Shown here piece by piece: positions 1-5,958 of a stretch of 5,989 nucleotides of DNA. A program made the translations under genes and the position numbers. The notes beneath the pieces were generated by a model. It searched no databases and was not told where the DNA came from. It saw only the letters and a program-made list of their open reading frames with translations. Origin of the DNA: Oribacterium sp. (GTDB lineage Bacteria; Bacillota_A; Clostridia; Lachnospirales; Lachnospiraceae); NCBI GenBank assembly GCA_017940955.1, contig JAGAXP010000289.1:1-5989 (forward strand), given 5' to 3'. Every line of letters starts with the position of its first letter. Position 1 is the stretch's first letter.

Positions 1-616
1 CGATGGATACAAGCTTTAAAAGAGGCTTTGTTATATAGCTTGACATGAAAACAGAAACCGCAAAAAGAATTATCAGAAGAACTAAAAATGCCGGGAGGAA
101 GTAAGGCGAAAAGTTGATGACAAAGGTCTTGAATGTGGGGAAATGTGTTTTTGCCATCACATAAAGCCCCGGTCTATTCAGCTCGTGAAAAACTATGTAC
201 TCGGAATCATCCTTGTACTCCAGAATATGTTTTTTATTGTATTTTGTTCCTGAGATCGAAACACTTGTATTCTGTCGTATCAGGTTCAGGGTATGGCTGT
301 TCACAGTTGTGTCTTCATTTGCAGGCTCTTCCGCATCGGAATCCGGTGCTATGGATTCATTAAGGAGCGATGTCAGATAGGGAATGATATCGCGGTACTC
401 AAGCTCGTCATAGTCCACAGCAGACGAATGTGTGAGAGGGATGCCGTTTTTATTCATCAGATAAAGATAGGTGGTGTCTGCCTGGGGATTGGATGCGTTC
501 AGTACATTGATAAGTCTCGCTCTGTCTATGAGAAATATGACGTAAAGATCCGGAACCACGTCGGTACTTGCAACTATCTGCACATAGTCGCCGATCATTT
601 TAAGAGGAATCACCAT
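1..616 (-). CDS. Membrane sensor protein with Cache-like extracellular domain, membrane helix and HAMP-like linker (partial at both ends)
   Basis: Reading right to left, one frame stays open for 205 codons from ATG at 616-614 to the window edge. About 170 residues look like an extracellular Cache-type ligand sensor: GDYVQIVAST, then PDLYVIFLIDRARLINVLN, then YLYLMNKNGIPLT. A hydrophobic helix at residues 173-195 (bases 32-100; FLPAFLVLLIILFAVSVFM) is followed by TKPLLKLVSI, whose proline and hydrophobic spacing match the start of a HAMP domain. Such proteins are histidine kinases, chemoreceptors or membrane-bound AraC-type regulators; the output domain lies beyond the window, so the class is open. 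The ATG is the first in frame, but an AAAGGAG at 629-635 is 12 bases away, too far for a good ribosome site. The preceding codons (to about 650; SPFTIKETIIP) also read like sensor sequence. I infer that the true N-terminus, with the first membrane helix, has been lost at the junction with nagB. Confidence 0.72.
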   Translation of the reverse strand, partial: MVIPLKMIGDYVQIVASTDVVPDLYVIFLIDRARLINVLNASNPQADTTYLYLMNKNGIPLTHSSAVDYDELEYRDIIPYLTSLLNESIAPDSDAEEPANEDTTVNSHTLNLIRQNTSVSISGTKYNKKHILEYKDDSEYIVFHELNRPGLYVMAKTHFPTFKTFVINFSPYFLPAFLVLLIILFAVSVFMSSYITKPLLKLVSI

Positions 617-639
617 AGGTATGATAGTCTCCTTTATGG

Positions 640-655
640 TGAAAGGACTGTCGGC
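640..655. other. Head-to-head breakpoint between sensor gene and nagB
   Basis: Minus-strand codons of the sensor gene still read plausibly up to about 650 (DSPFT), while plus-strand nagB-like codons begin at about 645 (GLSAD). Both genes lack their N-terminal parts, so neither start region is natural. The shared GGACTGTC at 645-652 fits both frames and could be a short microhomology at the join. The breakpoint is inferred from the two truncations; the exact base cannot be fixed without the parent sequences. Confidence 0.55.
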
Positions 656-1067
656 TGATATGGCGTCTGAATGTAAAAGGTATAATGAACTGATTCAGTC
701 ATTGGGCGGTGTGGACCTGCAGCTTTTGGGAATAGGCAGAAACGGCCATATCGGTTTTAATGAACCGGAAGAATCATTTGCAAAGGAAACCCATCTGGTA
801 AATCTTACGGAGAGTACCATCAACGCCAATGCGCGTTTGTTCGATGATCCGGCTAAGGTGCCGAGGCAGGCTGTAACCATGGGGATAAAGACGATAATGC
901 AGGCCAGAAGCATTCTCCTGATAGCGAGCGGAGAAGACAAAGCTGATGCATTGCAGCAGGCACTCTATGGAGAAGTGACCCCAATGGTACCGGCATCTAT
1001 TCTGCAGATACATAATTCGCTGACGGTGGTTGCCGATGAGGCGGCATTATCAAAATGCAATGTATAG
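645..1067 (+). pseudogene. nagB: Glucosamine-6-phosphate deaminase, N-terminally truncated
   Basis: NagB converts glucosamine-6-phosphate to fructose-6-phosphate and ammonia in the cytoplasm, the last step of N-acetylglucosamine and sialic-acid catabolism. The frame carries the family signature LLGIGRNGHIGFNEP, including the catalytic His and Glu; the Asn before Gly-His is the form common in Gram-positive members. Further family blocks are LTESTINANARLF, AVTMGIKTIMQAR and the C-terminal PASILQIH with VVADEAA. About 140 residues remain of a usual 240 or so. The missing front would hold the phosphate-binding GSTP loop and the DEY segment with the proton-transfer Asp, so no active enzyme is expected. 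An in-frame ATG at 660 or 621 exists, but neither has a convincing ribosome site. The 3' end looks natural. manA follows after about 70 bases on the same strand, in keeping with a former operon. Confidence 0.85.
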
Positions 1068-1137
1068 CGGATAAATGCAATTTACTTATCCGGAGGCAAA
1101 GAAAGCCGGACATAAACTGACTTTAAAAGAGGCATAT

Positions 1138-1544
1138 ATGGCAATGATAAAATTACAGTCGGGATTTAAGGACTATATATGGGGAGGAAGCCGTCTCATA
1201 GGTGAATATCATAAAAAATATGATGGGGAGATTTTGGCTGAAAGCTGGGAACTGAGCTGTAACCGGGATTGTCCCAGCAGCGTTTCCTGCGGTGATGAAA
1301 ATGGGATGACATTAGAAGACTATATAAAGAAATATGGTTTCATTGAGACTCTGGGAGAAAACTGCAGAAGATTCGAAGACTTTCCTATATTGACCAAATT
1401 TATAGATGCAAGGAAAGCTTTGTTCATACAGGTTCATCCTGATGAAGAATATGCATCCAGAGTTGAGCATCAGCATGGGAAGACTGAGATGTGGTACATA
1501 GTTGATGCGGAGCCGCAGATATTCTTTTGACTTATGAGGTATGA
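1138..1544 (+). pseudogene. manA: Mannose-6-phosphate isomerase, class I, with internal deletion
   Basis: ManA interconverts mannose-6-phosphate and fructose-6-phosphate using zinc. The frame shows the typical front: KLQSGFKDYIWGGSRL, ESWELS, FPILTKFIDA, FIQVHPDEEYA and GKTEMWYIVDAEPQ. The QVHPDE block and GKTEMWY supply zinc ligands and active-site residues. It then stops at TGA 1528-1530 after about 130 residues, where roughly 310-320 are usual. In another frame, bases 1515-1541 read ADILLTYEV and end at TGA 1542-1544; this resembles the usual ManA C-terminus and is followed at once by a strong terminator. I infer an out-of-frame internal deletion of some 170 codons. Start: ATG 1138 has AAAGAGG at 1126-1132 five bases upstream; ATG 1144 (MIKLQ) fits the family length better. 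The frame is open back to an ATG at 1075 (TYPEAKKAGHKLTLKEAY), which I do not recognise and treat as non-coding or remnant. Confidence 0.8.
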
Positions 1545-1561
1545 CAGCCTTACCAAGACTT

Positions 1562-1609
1562 AACAGAACGTTCGGGGGAAACGGATTCCCCCGGACGTTC
1601 TGTTTTTTT
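1562..1609 (+). terminator. Strong intrinsic terminator after manA
   Basis: An 18-bp stem (left arm 1562-1580, right arm 1586-1604, one G-T wobble) carries five consecutive G-C pairs and a 5-base loop ACGGA. It is followed by a run of seven T at 1603-1609. It is the natural end of the nagB-manA transcript, and its survival supports the idea that the manA deletion was internal. Confidence 0.93.
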
Positions 1610-1664
1610 ACAATAATGCCATCACATCGGTGTAAATGAACATGTGGTGGCTATCGTGAGTCGA

Positions 1665-1684
1665 GTAGGGAGCTGTTTCCCTAC
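1665..1684. repeat. Short inverted repeat (hairpin)
   Basis: A perfect 7-bp inverted repeat, GTAGGGA/TCCCTAC, with a 6-base loop GCTGTT lies just beyond the stop of the minus-strand remnant at 1689. Neither strand has a T-run next to it, so a terminator role is doubtful. It may be a worn terminator of that remnant or chance. Confidence 0.35.
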
Positions 1685-1688
1685 CTGA

Positions 1689-1950
1689 TTAATTACAAGG
1701 CTCGTAGTCTCTTTCGAAGCCTGTTCTTTCACACCATACCCAGTTACAATTTGGCTTGTACTGGACTTTATATCCCTCGATTGAACCCATATCGTAACGA
1801 ACTGCAGTTACTTCGTGAGTTCCGTTTTTCAATCTGAATGTCTTCAAAATCAATACCCTCCGGTAAAAATGGATTTTCGATACTATACACGTTATGTACG
1901 GTATTGGCAAGTTTTGACTGAAGATGATGAAATGGGTGAAAAATCTGCAT
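1689..1950 (-). pseudogene. Possible frameshifted remnant of an unknown small protein gene
   Basis: Two minus-strand frames appear to continue each other. From ATG 1950-1948 one reads MQIFHPFHHLQSKLANTVHN and on to PFLPEGIDFEDIQ. Near 1833-1850 the plausible sequence moves to the next frame (RLKNGTHEVTAVRYDMGSI), ending in NWVWCERTGF and EPCN before TAA at 1691-1689. Joined, this would give about 85 residues with beta-strand-like composition and three cysteines near the end. There is no ribosome site before the ATG, and an in-frame stop lies two codons upstream, so the 5' part may also be missing. I do not recognise the family. The frameshift is inferred from composition only; the region may simply be non-coding. 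Confidence 0.35.
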
Positions 1951-2190
1951 TTTTTATAAAAAGAGAATAGCAGGCAACAGGCAGAATTATCCAGCTTCCA
2001 CAGCGGATGATGAACATTTTCTTAATTGTTTGCCTGTCATTTGGTCGTAATATAGAAAATAATCCATCAGATTGAGGCGATAATCATCGGTCTTAATGAA
2101 AAAAACCGAAGGGAAGAGATAAAGGCGCTGTGATTTAGAGCCGATTAGCTTCGCATCTGTTGGTTATATATTCAGACAGTAAAACGGCCT
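1951..2190. other. Intergenic stretch without a recognisable gene
   Basis: No supported coding frame, RNA gene or mobile-element end is visible on either strand. There are only weak palindromes: CAGGCAA at 1971-1977 against TTGCCTG at 2030-2036, and TCGGT at 2087-2091 against ACCGA at 2105-2109. Neither is long enough to call. It is best read as worn sequence between the manA terminator and the yhcH promoter. Confidence 0.6.
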
Positions 2191-2220
2191 TTGATAGATG
2201 AGAAGTCTAAAAGGTACTAT
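2191..2220 (+). promoter_or_regulatory. Candidate sigma-A promoter upstream of yhcH
   Basis: TTGATA at 2191-2196 matches five of six -35 consensus bases. TACTAT at 2215-2220 matches four of six -10 bases. The spacing is 18 bases. Transcription would begin near 2227, only about 20 bases before a terminator hairpin at 2246-2280 and about 70 before the yhcH start. Called by eye; modest support. Confidence 0.45.
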
Positions 2221-2245
2221 ACATGTTCTTATTTAAATAGTGATG

Positions 2246-2280
2246 AACGGCGGAAATGGGGTAACCCTTTCCGCTGTTTT
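2246..2280 (+). terminator. Intrinsic terminator or leader attenuator before yhcH
   Basis: Outer stem 2246-2256 with 2268-2278 (11 bp, one G-T pair), a bulged T at 2257, then a GGG/CCC inner stem closed by a GTAA tetraloop of the GNRA type. The T-run is 2277-2280 on the plus strand; the minus strand has none, so it acts rightward. It may end a lost upstream gene. Alternatively, as it sits between a promoter-like site and the yhcH ribosome site, it could be a leader hairpin that limits yhcH expression. Confidence 0.75.
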
Positions 2281-2294
2281 AATTGGAGGTTCAG

Positions 2295-2539
2295 ATGATA
2301 GTTGATCACATTGAAAATATCGAAAGATACAAAGGAATAAATGATACTGTGCTGAAGGCACTGAACTGTATAAAAGAATTTGCAGCAGAACCGTCGAAGG
2401 AAGACGGAATATATGAAGTTGTTCCCGGGGAGATCATACTTCATGTCATAACTAAAGAAACTCATGAAAGAAGTGATGCAGGGTCGGAGATGAGAACAAA
2501 ATGATACGAAAGATCATCGCAAAGGTGAAGATGCATTAA
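2295..2539 (+). pseudogene. yhcH: YhcH/YjgK/YiaL (NanQ-type) family sugar protein with internal deletion
   Basis: This family (DUF386) includes NanQ, linked to sialic-acid anomer conversion, and its genes often sit with nan and nag genes. ATG 2295 has GGAGG at 2285-2289 five bases upstream, so it is preferred to the TTG at 2283. The product opens MIVDHIENIERYKGIN, continues DGIYEVVPGEIILHVI, and reaches TKETHERSDAGSEM, where the family goes on to a conserved His and a YIDI block that binds metal and sugar. Here it stops at TGA 2502-2504 after 69 residues, against about 150 usually. In another frame, 2501-2539 reads MIRKIIAKVKMH and stop, resembling the family's basic C-terminus. I infer an out-of-frame internal deletion of about 70 codons with the native 3' end kept. 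The metal-site region is absent, so no function is expected. Confidence 0.72.
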
Positions 2540-2660
2540 ATTTATATAATATCACATATAAATTAAGATTTATTGGCACGAATACTATCAAAATTATGTA
2601 TTTATTTAAGAAATCATTAATAATTCTAAAAAAATTTTTGAGATTTAAGTGAATCGTTAA
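2540..2660 (+). promoter_or_regulatory. AT-rich promoter region of the surface-protein gene
   Basis: This stretch is far richer in A and T than its flanks and has no coding frame. Weak promoter candidates are TTGGCA at 2573-2578 with TATGTA at 2595-2600 (16-base spacing), and a perfect TATAAT at 2545-2550 without a convincing -35. The promoter of the long gene at 2733 is probably here, but no single site is secure. Confidence 0.35.
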
Positions 2661-2675
2661 TGTGGTGACTGGTAA

Positions 2676-2709
2676 ACTTCCCCAAGTGATAATGAAAAGT
2701 CAAAAGGGG
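2676..2709 (+). promoter_or_regulatory. Possible structured 5' leader (hairpin or pseudoknot)
   Basis: ACTT (2676-2679), CCCC (2680-2683) and AAGT (2684-2687) can form a small hairpin whose C loop could pair with GGGG at 2706-2709. Alternatively CCCC and GGGG form a simple longer stem. The fold would end 13 bases before the GAGG ribosome site at 2723-2726. It does not match a riboswitch class that I know. Confidence 0.25.
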
Positions 2710-2732
2710 TTTGGCTTCGATTGAGGTAGTAT

Positions 2733-5700
2733 ATGAGAAAAAGAGTAATTCGTACAAATAATATCAAAAAGGGGATAGCTGCGCTTCTCGCCGCAAGCAT
2801 GGTATTTTCTCATGTTGAGATACCAGCATTTGCAGGCAGTTCAGAAGAAACAGAAGCAGCAGAATCCGGAGCTTCCGTAAAAGGGGGCACCATCAGCCGA
2901 AAAGACATTACTCTTGATCTCCTGAGTGATGACCTGAGAGAGGCTGCTCTTAAAGCCATTCGCGAGAATGAGCTTTTCGATGCACAGGATTATCTGGGTG
3001 CAACATCAGACAGTAAAAAAGCGATAAAAGAATATGAGGCATTTTTCAATGAGAACCCCGGACTCTATGTGGTAGAAGTTCCTGGTTCCGTGTCAGAAAC
3101 CATTGAGAATGAGGCAGAAGCAGAGCTTCGTATTTTCGTTCAGAAGGACGAGAAGATGCGTAAGGCTATGGATATAGCAAGTGCCAGTGAGCTCACAAGA
3201 GATGAAGCTGCATCTTCCAAGGATGTAGAGTTCCGTTACGGTACAGAGAAGGACATCATCCTTTACGAGCCTGCAACAGACGTTGATACATTGATAAACG
3301 GCGGAGAGGATGCTTACTATAAGGAACCTGAACAGGACAATGCTGATAATTCTGATTACGAGCTTACGGGCAAAGAGAAGATCACCTTCATGTTCGTGAA
3401 CAATTCCGATAAGTCAGTTAATTTCACACTTAATGTTGATGACATTACCTATGACAAGCTTACAGTAAGCGGAAAGGACGCTGCTCTTAAAAAGGTTCTT
3501 GCAGAGGCAGGAAAGAAGAAGGCTGACGAAGAAGAAACAGAGAAGGCCGCTGAAACAACAAAGGTCGCTGAGACAACAAAGGCTGTGGAAGCTTCAGAGG
3601 CAGAGACAGTGGCTGCAGATACCGAAGCAGAAACTGTTAAAGAAGAGACTGAAGCTTCGGAAGAGACAGCAGAAAACGCATCTGAGGCAGCTGTTGAAGC
3701 TTCAGAAGAAACAACTGAGGCAGTTGAGACAGCAGCGGAATCAACCGAGGCAGAGACAGAAGAGAGTATAACAGAGTCAAGAGAGACATCAGAGACAGAA
3801 ACTGCTGAAGCTGAAACAGAAGAAACTTTGGAAGTATCGGAAGATACGGAATCAGGTATAAAGGTCGAAGTCACTGAGGCATCTTTAGAAACTACTGCAG
3901 AAGCAGATGAGACCGAAGACGAGACAGAGATTGAGAAAACCATTCCTGAGAAGATAGCAGATGCTTTCCATGGATTGACAGATGGTGTTGCCGGATTATT
4001 CACCGGTGACAAGGAAGAAACTGAAGAAACAGAAGCAGTTGAAGCTGCAGAAGAAACAACAACTGCAGAGGAGACAACTTCAGAAGAGACAGAGACCGAA
4101 ACAGAGAAGGCTGAAGCTGTTGAGACAACAGAAGCTGAGGAAAAGGCAGCCGCTGAAGTTAAGAAGTCAGAGAACAAGAAATCATCAGGTAAGAAAGCAA
4201 CAGCTTCTGAGATAGATGAGACCGAGTATGATGAATTCGCAGAGGAAAAGATAGCTGAAGCAAAAGAAGCTGTAAAGGAAGATAAGGATGCAGCCAAGGA
4301 GAACATCAAGGTGGCAAAGATCGCACAGTACACACTTGATGAACTTGGAAAGATTCACTACGAGACAGAAATCGACGGATTCAAAGTGGATGTATTTGCA
4401 TCAAGAGATGCATTTGATATTTCAGATCCGAAGCTTTCAGTAAAGAAGCTCTGTAAGCCTAAAGAAAAGGACGGCTCAAGTGATGTCCTTTCCGATGAAG
4501 AGATAGCAGAGCTTAAGAAAAACGATATCTATGACCATTCACAGTCACTGGATGTGAGCTTCACGGATTTCTGGGACAAGGAGGTTGAGCCTCAAAAGCC
4601 TGTAAAGGTAAGAATAACTATTAGTGATGAAAAGCTTCTTGGAAAGATCGATGCATCATCTCTTGAAGTTCACCACTTAAAAGAAACAGAAAGCACATTG
4701 AAAACTGAAAAGGTTGCAGCAACTGAGGACGTTAAGCTTCTCGATGAGAATGACGAGAAAATCTCTGATTCTGACCTTGAGACAAATACAGAGGAAGATG
4801 CGGAGACTGATGAGAACACAGTCAACGTAGCCAGTGCGGTTGCGGAGTTCGAAGTTGAGAGCTTCTCAGTATTTGCTATCACCTGGAATGCAGAGGGTAC
4901 TCCTGTAGCTGATATCAGGGTTCACTATGTTGATTCTGATGGTAATCCAATCAAAATTAACGGAAAGGAAGTGAATTCCAGAGGCTTGAATTTGGGAGTT
5001 TATCATCAGGCACGTGATTACTTTATAGATTGGAATGGTTACTACGATTATTACGCTTACGATGTTTATAGTGATATTAAGCTTTCTGATGTTGAGGGAG
5101 GAATCACAGGTTTTACATATAAGGGTGCAAGACTTAATTCCCCTAAAGGACAGGAGATAACTGATGTAAAATCAGTCGAGAATAGTTTCATCGTTGAATA
5201 TTATAACAATGGAAATCTTGTGGAGTCCAATAATTACTATAATTGGAAACAAACTGACAAGGGAGCATACACTTCCGGAAATCATGATAAATTATATTAC
5301 TATGATGGGGATGAATCTACCTTACCTAAGGATGACGATGGATATTATGTAAAAGAGGATAACTCTGCTTTTAAGCTGATAAAGAACGATTCATTGGAAG
5401 GTAAGACCTTATATAGACAGGGTAAAACCACAACTAAATGGGGCTGGAAAGGAATTATACCCTGGCTTTATAGCTACTATCATTACATTCCTTATGATGG
5501 TGAAAGATATGATCAATTAATACTGGATGAAATATATCTTGTCTATGAGAAAACACCTTATTCTGATAGTACACTTCCGGATTTCGGTGAATTAAATGCC
5601 ATAGATAGCGATAAGAATCTTCAGGATAACGATGACGGAACATATACGCTTACACTTAGTGTTACAGGACAAGCTAAGTCGGTAACAGCTGATGTAAATG

Positions 5701-5858
5701 CAGATGTTTTGATCCTTTTTGACTTGTCCAGCAGTATGAATGAAAAGTCTGGTAGTAAAGGATATGCATTTGCAACTAACGGTGAGTACAAATATGGGGT
5801 CTCCAAAGTTGTTTGGGGTCTGACTTCAATGGGGGCTAACATTGGGGTCAATGTTTAG
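2733..5858 (+). CDS. Large secreted Glu/Thr-rich surface protein, truncated at the start of a VWA domain
   Basis: The 1041-codon frame starts at ATG 2733 with GAGG at 2723-2726. Residues 1-34 are a signal peptide: basic MRKRVIRTNNIKKG, a hydrophobic core, and probable cleavage after PAFA. Residues 45-260 form an N-terminal domain of unknown family. Residues 264-403 and 427-476 are Glu/Thr/Ala-rich tracts, probably an extended stalk, separated by a hydrophobic island (404-426, PEKIADAFHGLTDGVAGLF). A Lys/Glu-rich helical stretch (477-533) leads to a beta-rich module at 541-718 (from YETEIDGFKVDVFAS to FSVFAITWN). Residues 720-985 are rich in Tyr and Trp (YDYYAYDVY, WLYSYYHY). At 988-1002, VNADVLILFDLSSSM begins a von Willebrand A domain; D997, S999 and S1001 form the DxSxS metal site. 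Related Lachnospiraceae adhesins usually continue through VWA and Cna-B domains to a wall-sorting signal. Here the frame enters a GGGGTC tandem repeat at residue 1021 and stops, so no wall anchor remains. The product may be released, or the gene is inactive. Confidence 0.85.
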   Translation: MRKRVIRTNNIKKGIAALLAASMVFSHVEIPAFAGSSEETEAAESGASVKGGTISRKDITLDLLSDDLREAALKAIRENELFDAQDYLGATSDSKKAIKEYEAFFNENPGLYVVEVPGSVSETIENEAEAELRIFVQKDEKMRKAMDIASASELTRDEAASSKDVEFRYGTEKDIILYEPATDVDTLINGGEDAYYKEPEQDNADNSDYELTGKEKITFMFVNNSDKSVNFTLNVDDITYDKLTVSGKDAALKKVLAEAGKKKADEEETEKAAETTKVAETTKAVEASEAETVAADTEAETVKEETEASEETAENASEAAVEASEETTEAVETAAESTEAETEESITESRETSETETAEAETEETLEVSEDTESGIKVEVTEASLETTAEADETEDETEIEKTIPEKIADAFHGLTDGVAGLFTGDKEETEETEAVEAAEETTTAEETTSEETETETEKAEAVETTEAEEKAAAEVKKSENKKSSGKKATASEIDETEYDEFAEEKIAEAKEAVKEDKDAAKENIKVAKIAQYTLDELGKIHYETEIDGFKVDVFASRDAFDISDPKLSVKKLCKPKEKDGSSDVLSDEEIAELKKNDIYDHSQSLDVSFTDFWDKEVEPQKPVKVRITISDEKLLGKIDASSLEVHHLKETESTLKTEKVAATEDVKLLDENDEKISDSDLETNTEEDAETDENTVNVASAVAEFEVESFSVFAITWNAEGTPVADIRVHYVDSDGNPIKINGKEVNSRGLNLGVYHQARDYFIDWNGYYDYYAYDVYSDIKLSDVEGGITGFTYKGARLNSPKGQEITDVKSVENSFIVEYYNNGNLVESNNYYNWKQTDKGAYTSGNHDKLYYYDGDESTLPKDDDGYYVKEDNSAFKLIKNDSLEGKTLYRQGKTTTKWGWKGIIPWLYSYYHYIPYDGERYDQLILDEIYLVYEKTPYSDSTLPDFGELNAIDSDKNLQDNDDGTYTLTLSVTGQAKSVTADVNADVLILFDLSSSMNEKSGSKGYAFATNGEYKYGVSKVVWGLTSMGANIGVNV
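3522..3941 (+). repeat. Low-complexity Glu/Thr/Ala tract 1 in the surface protein
   Basis: About 140 codons of imperfect repeats built from ETT, EAE, EAS and AAE units. An in-frame GAAGCTTC word encoding part of an Glu-Ala-Ser motif recurs at 3588, 3651 and 3696. The DNA is purine-rich on the plus strand, and the reverse strand stays open as a Ser/Val/Ala-rich false frame. Length changes by slippage or unequal recombination are likely between strains. Confidence 0.8.
4011..4160 (+). repeat. Low-complexity Glu/Thr/Ala tract 2 in the surface protein
   Basis: A second tract of about 50 codons with the same composition (EETEETEAVEAAEETTTAEE, then TETETEKAEAVETTEAEEK). It is separated from tract 1 by the hydrophobic island. 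The two may descend from one duplicated stalk segment. Confidence 0.75.
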
Positions 5859-5891
5859 GGTCTAACTTTGGGGTCTGAGATTGGGGTCTGA
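5795..5891. repeat. Decayed TGGGGTCTRA tandem repeat, mostly 13-bp period
   Basis: Seven copies of a TGGGGTCTGA-like word begin at 5795, 5814, 5830, 5843, 5856, 5869 and 5882. The last five starts are exactly 13 bases apart; the first two gaps are 19 and 16. Copies at 5814, 5869 and 5882 are identical over ten bases; 5830, 5843 and 5856 carry one to three changes. The array encodes the last 20 or so residues and the stop of the surface protein and runs past it. The reverse-strand form, TCAGACCCCA, recalls repeats I have seen beside REP-associated (Y1-type) transposase genes. That link is from memory and is not shown here, since no transposase is present in the window. Confidence 0.85.
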
Positions 5892-5915
5892 AATACGTTT
5901 TTTAATTAAATTTAT

Positions 5916-5958
5916 AAGAAGAGGAGATCTCTGTTTTTAGAGACCTCCTCTTCTTTTT
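5916..5958 (+). terminator. Long intrinsic terminator
   Basis: Left arm 5916-5932 and right arm 5939-5955 form 16 pairs with one A-C mismatch (5927/5944) and a 6-base loop GTTTTT. Five T's at 5954-5958 overlap the stem end. It closes the surface-protein transcript in its present form. It could be the native terminator of the full-length gene brought close by deletion, or part of the repeat-bearing element. Confidence 0.9.

Noticed and set aside
133..658. Several overlapping plus-strand open frames of 60-120 codons
   Set aside because: They lie antisense to the minus-strand sensor gene, which has clear domain-like sequence and a membrane helix; the plus-strand products are Cys/His-rich and have no ribosome sites.
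695..1013. Minus-strand open frames over nagB
   Set aside because: They overlap the strongly recognisable NagB coding frame and show no family-like sequence.
2660..2732. Cyclic-di-GMP (GEMM) riboswitch before the surface-protein gene
   Set aside because: The region has a few suggestive words but lacks the conserved core and paired stems of that class.
3499..4215. Plus-strand Gln/Lys/Arg-rich frames inside the surface-protein gene
   Set aside because: They are shifted readings of the same low-complexity tracts without their own start signals.
3449..4333. A 294-codon minus-strand frame rich in Ser, Val and Ala
   Set aside because: It is the mirror of the Glu/Thr/Ala codons of the surface protein; the repeated GAA, ACA and GCA codons leave few stops on the reverse strand.
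5795..5891. CRISPR array
   Set aside because: The units are only about 10 bases, spaced 13 bases apart, with no spacers of normal length and no cas genes.
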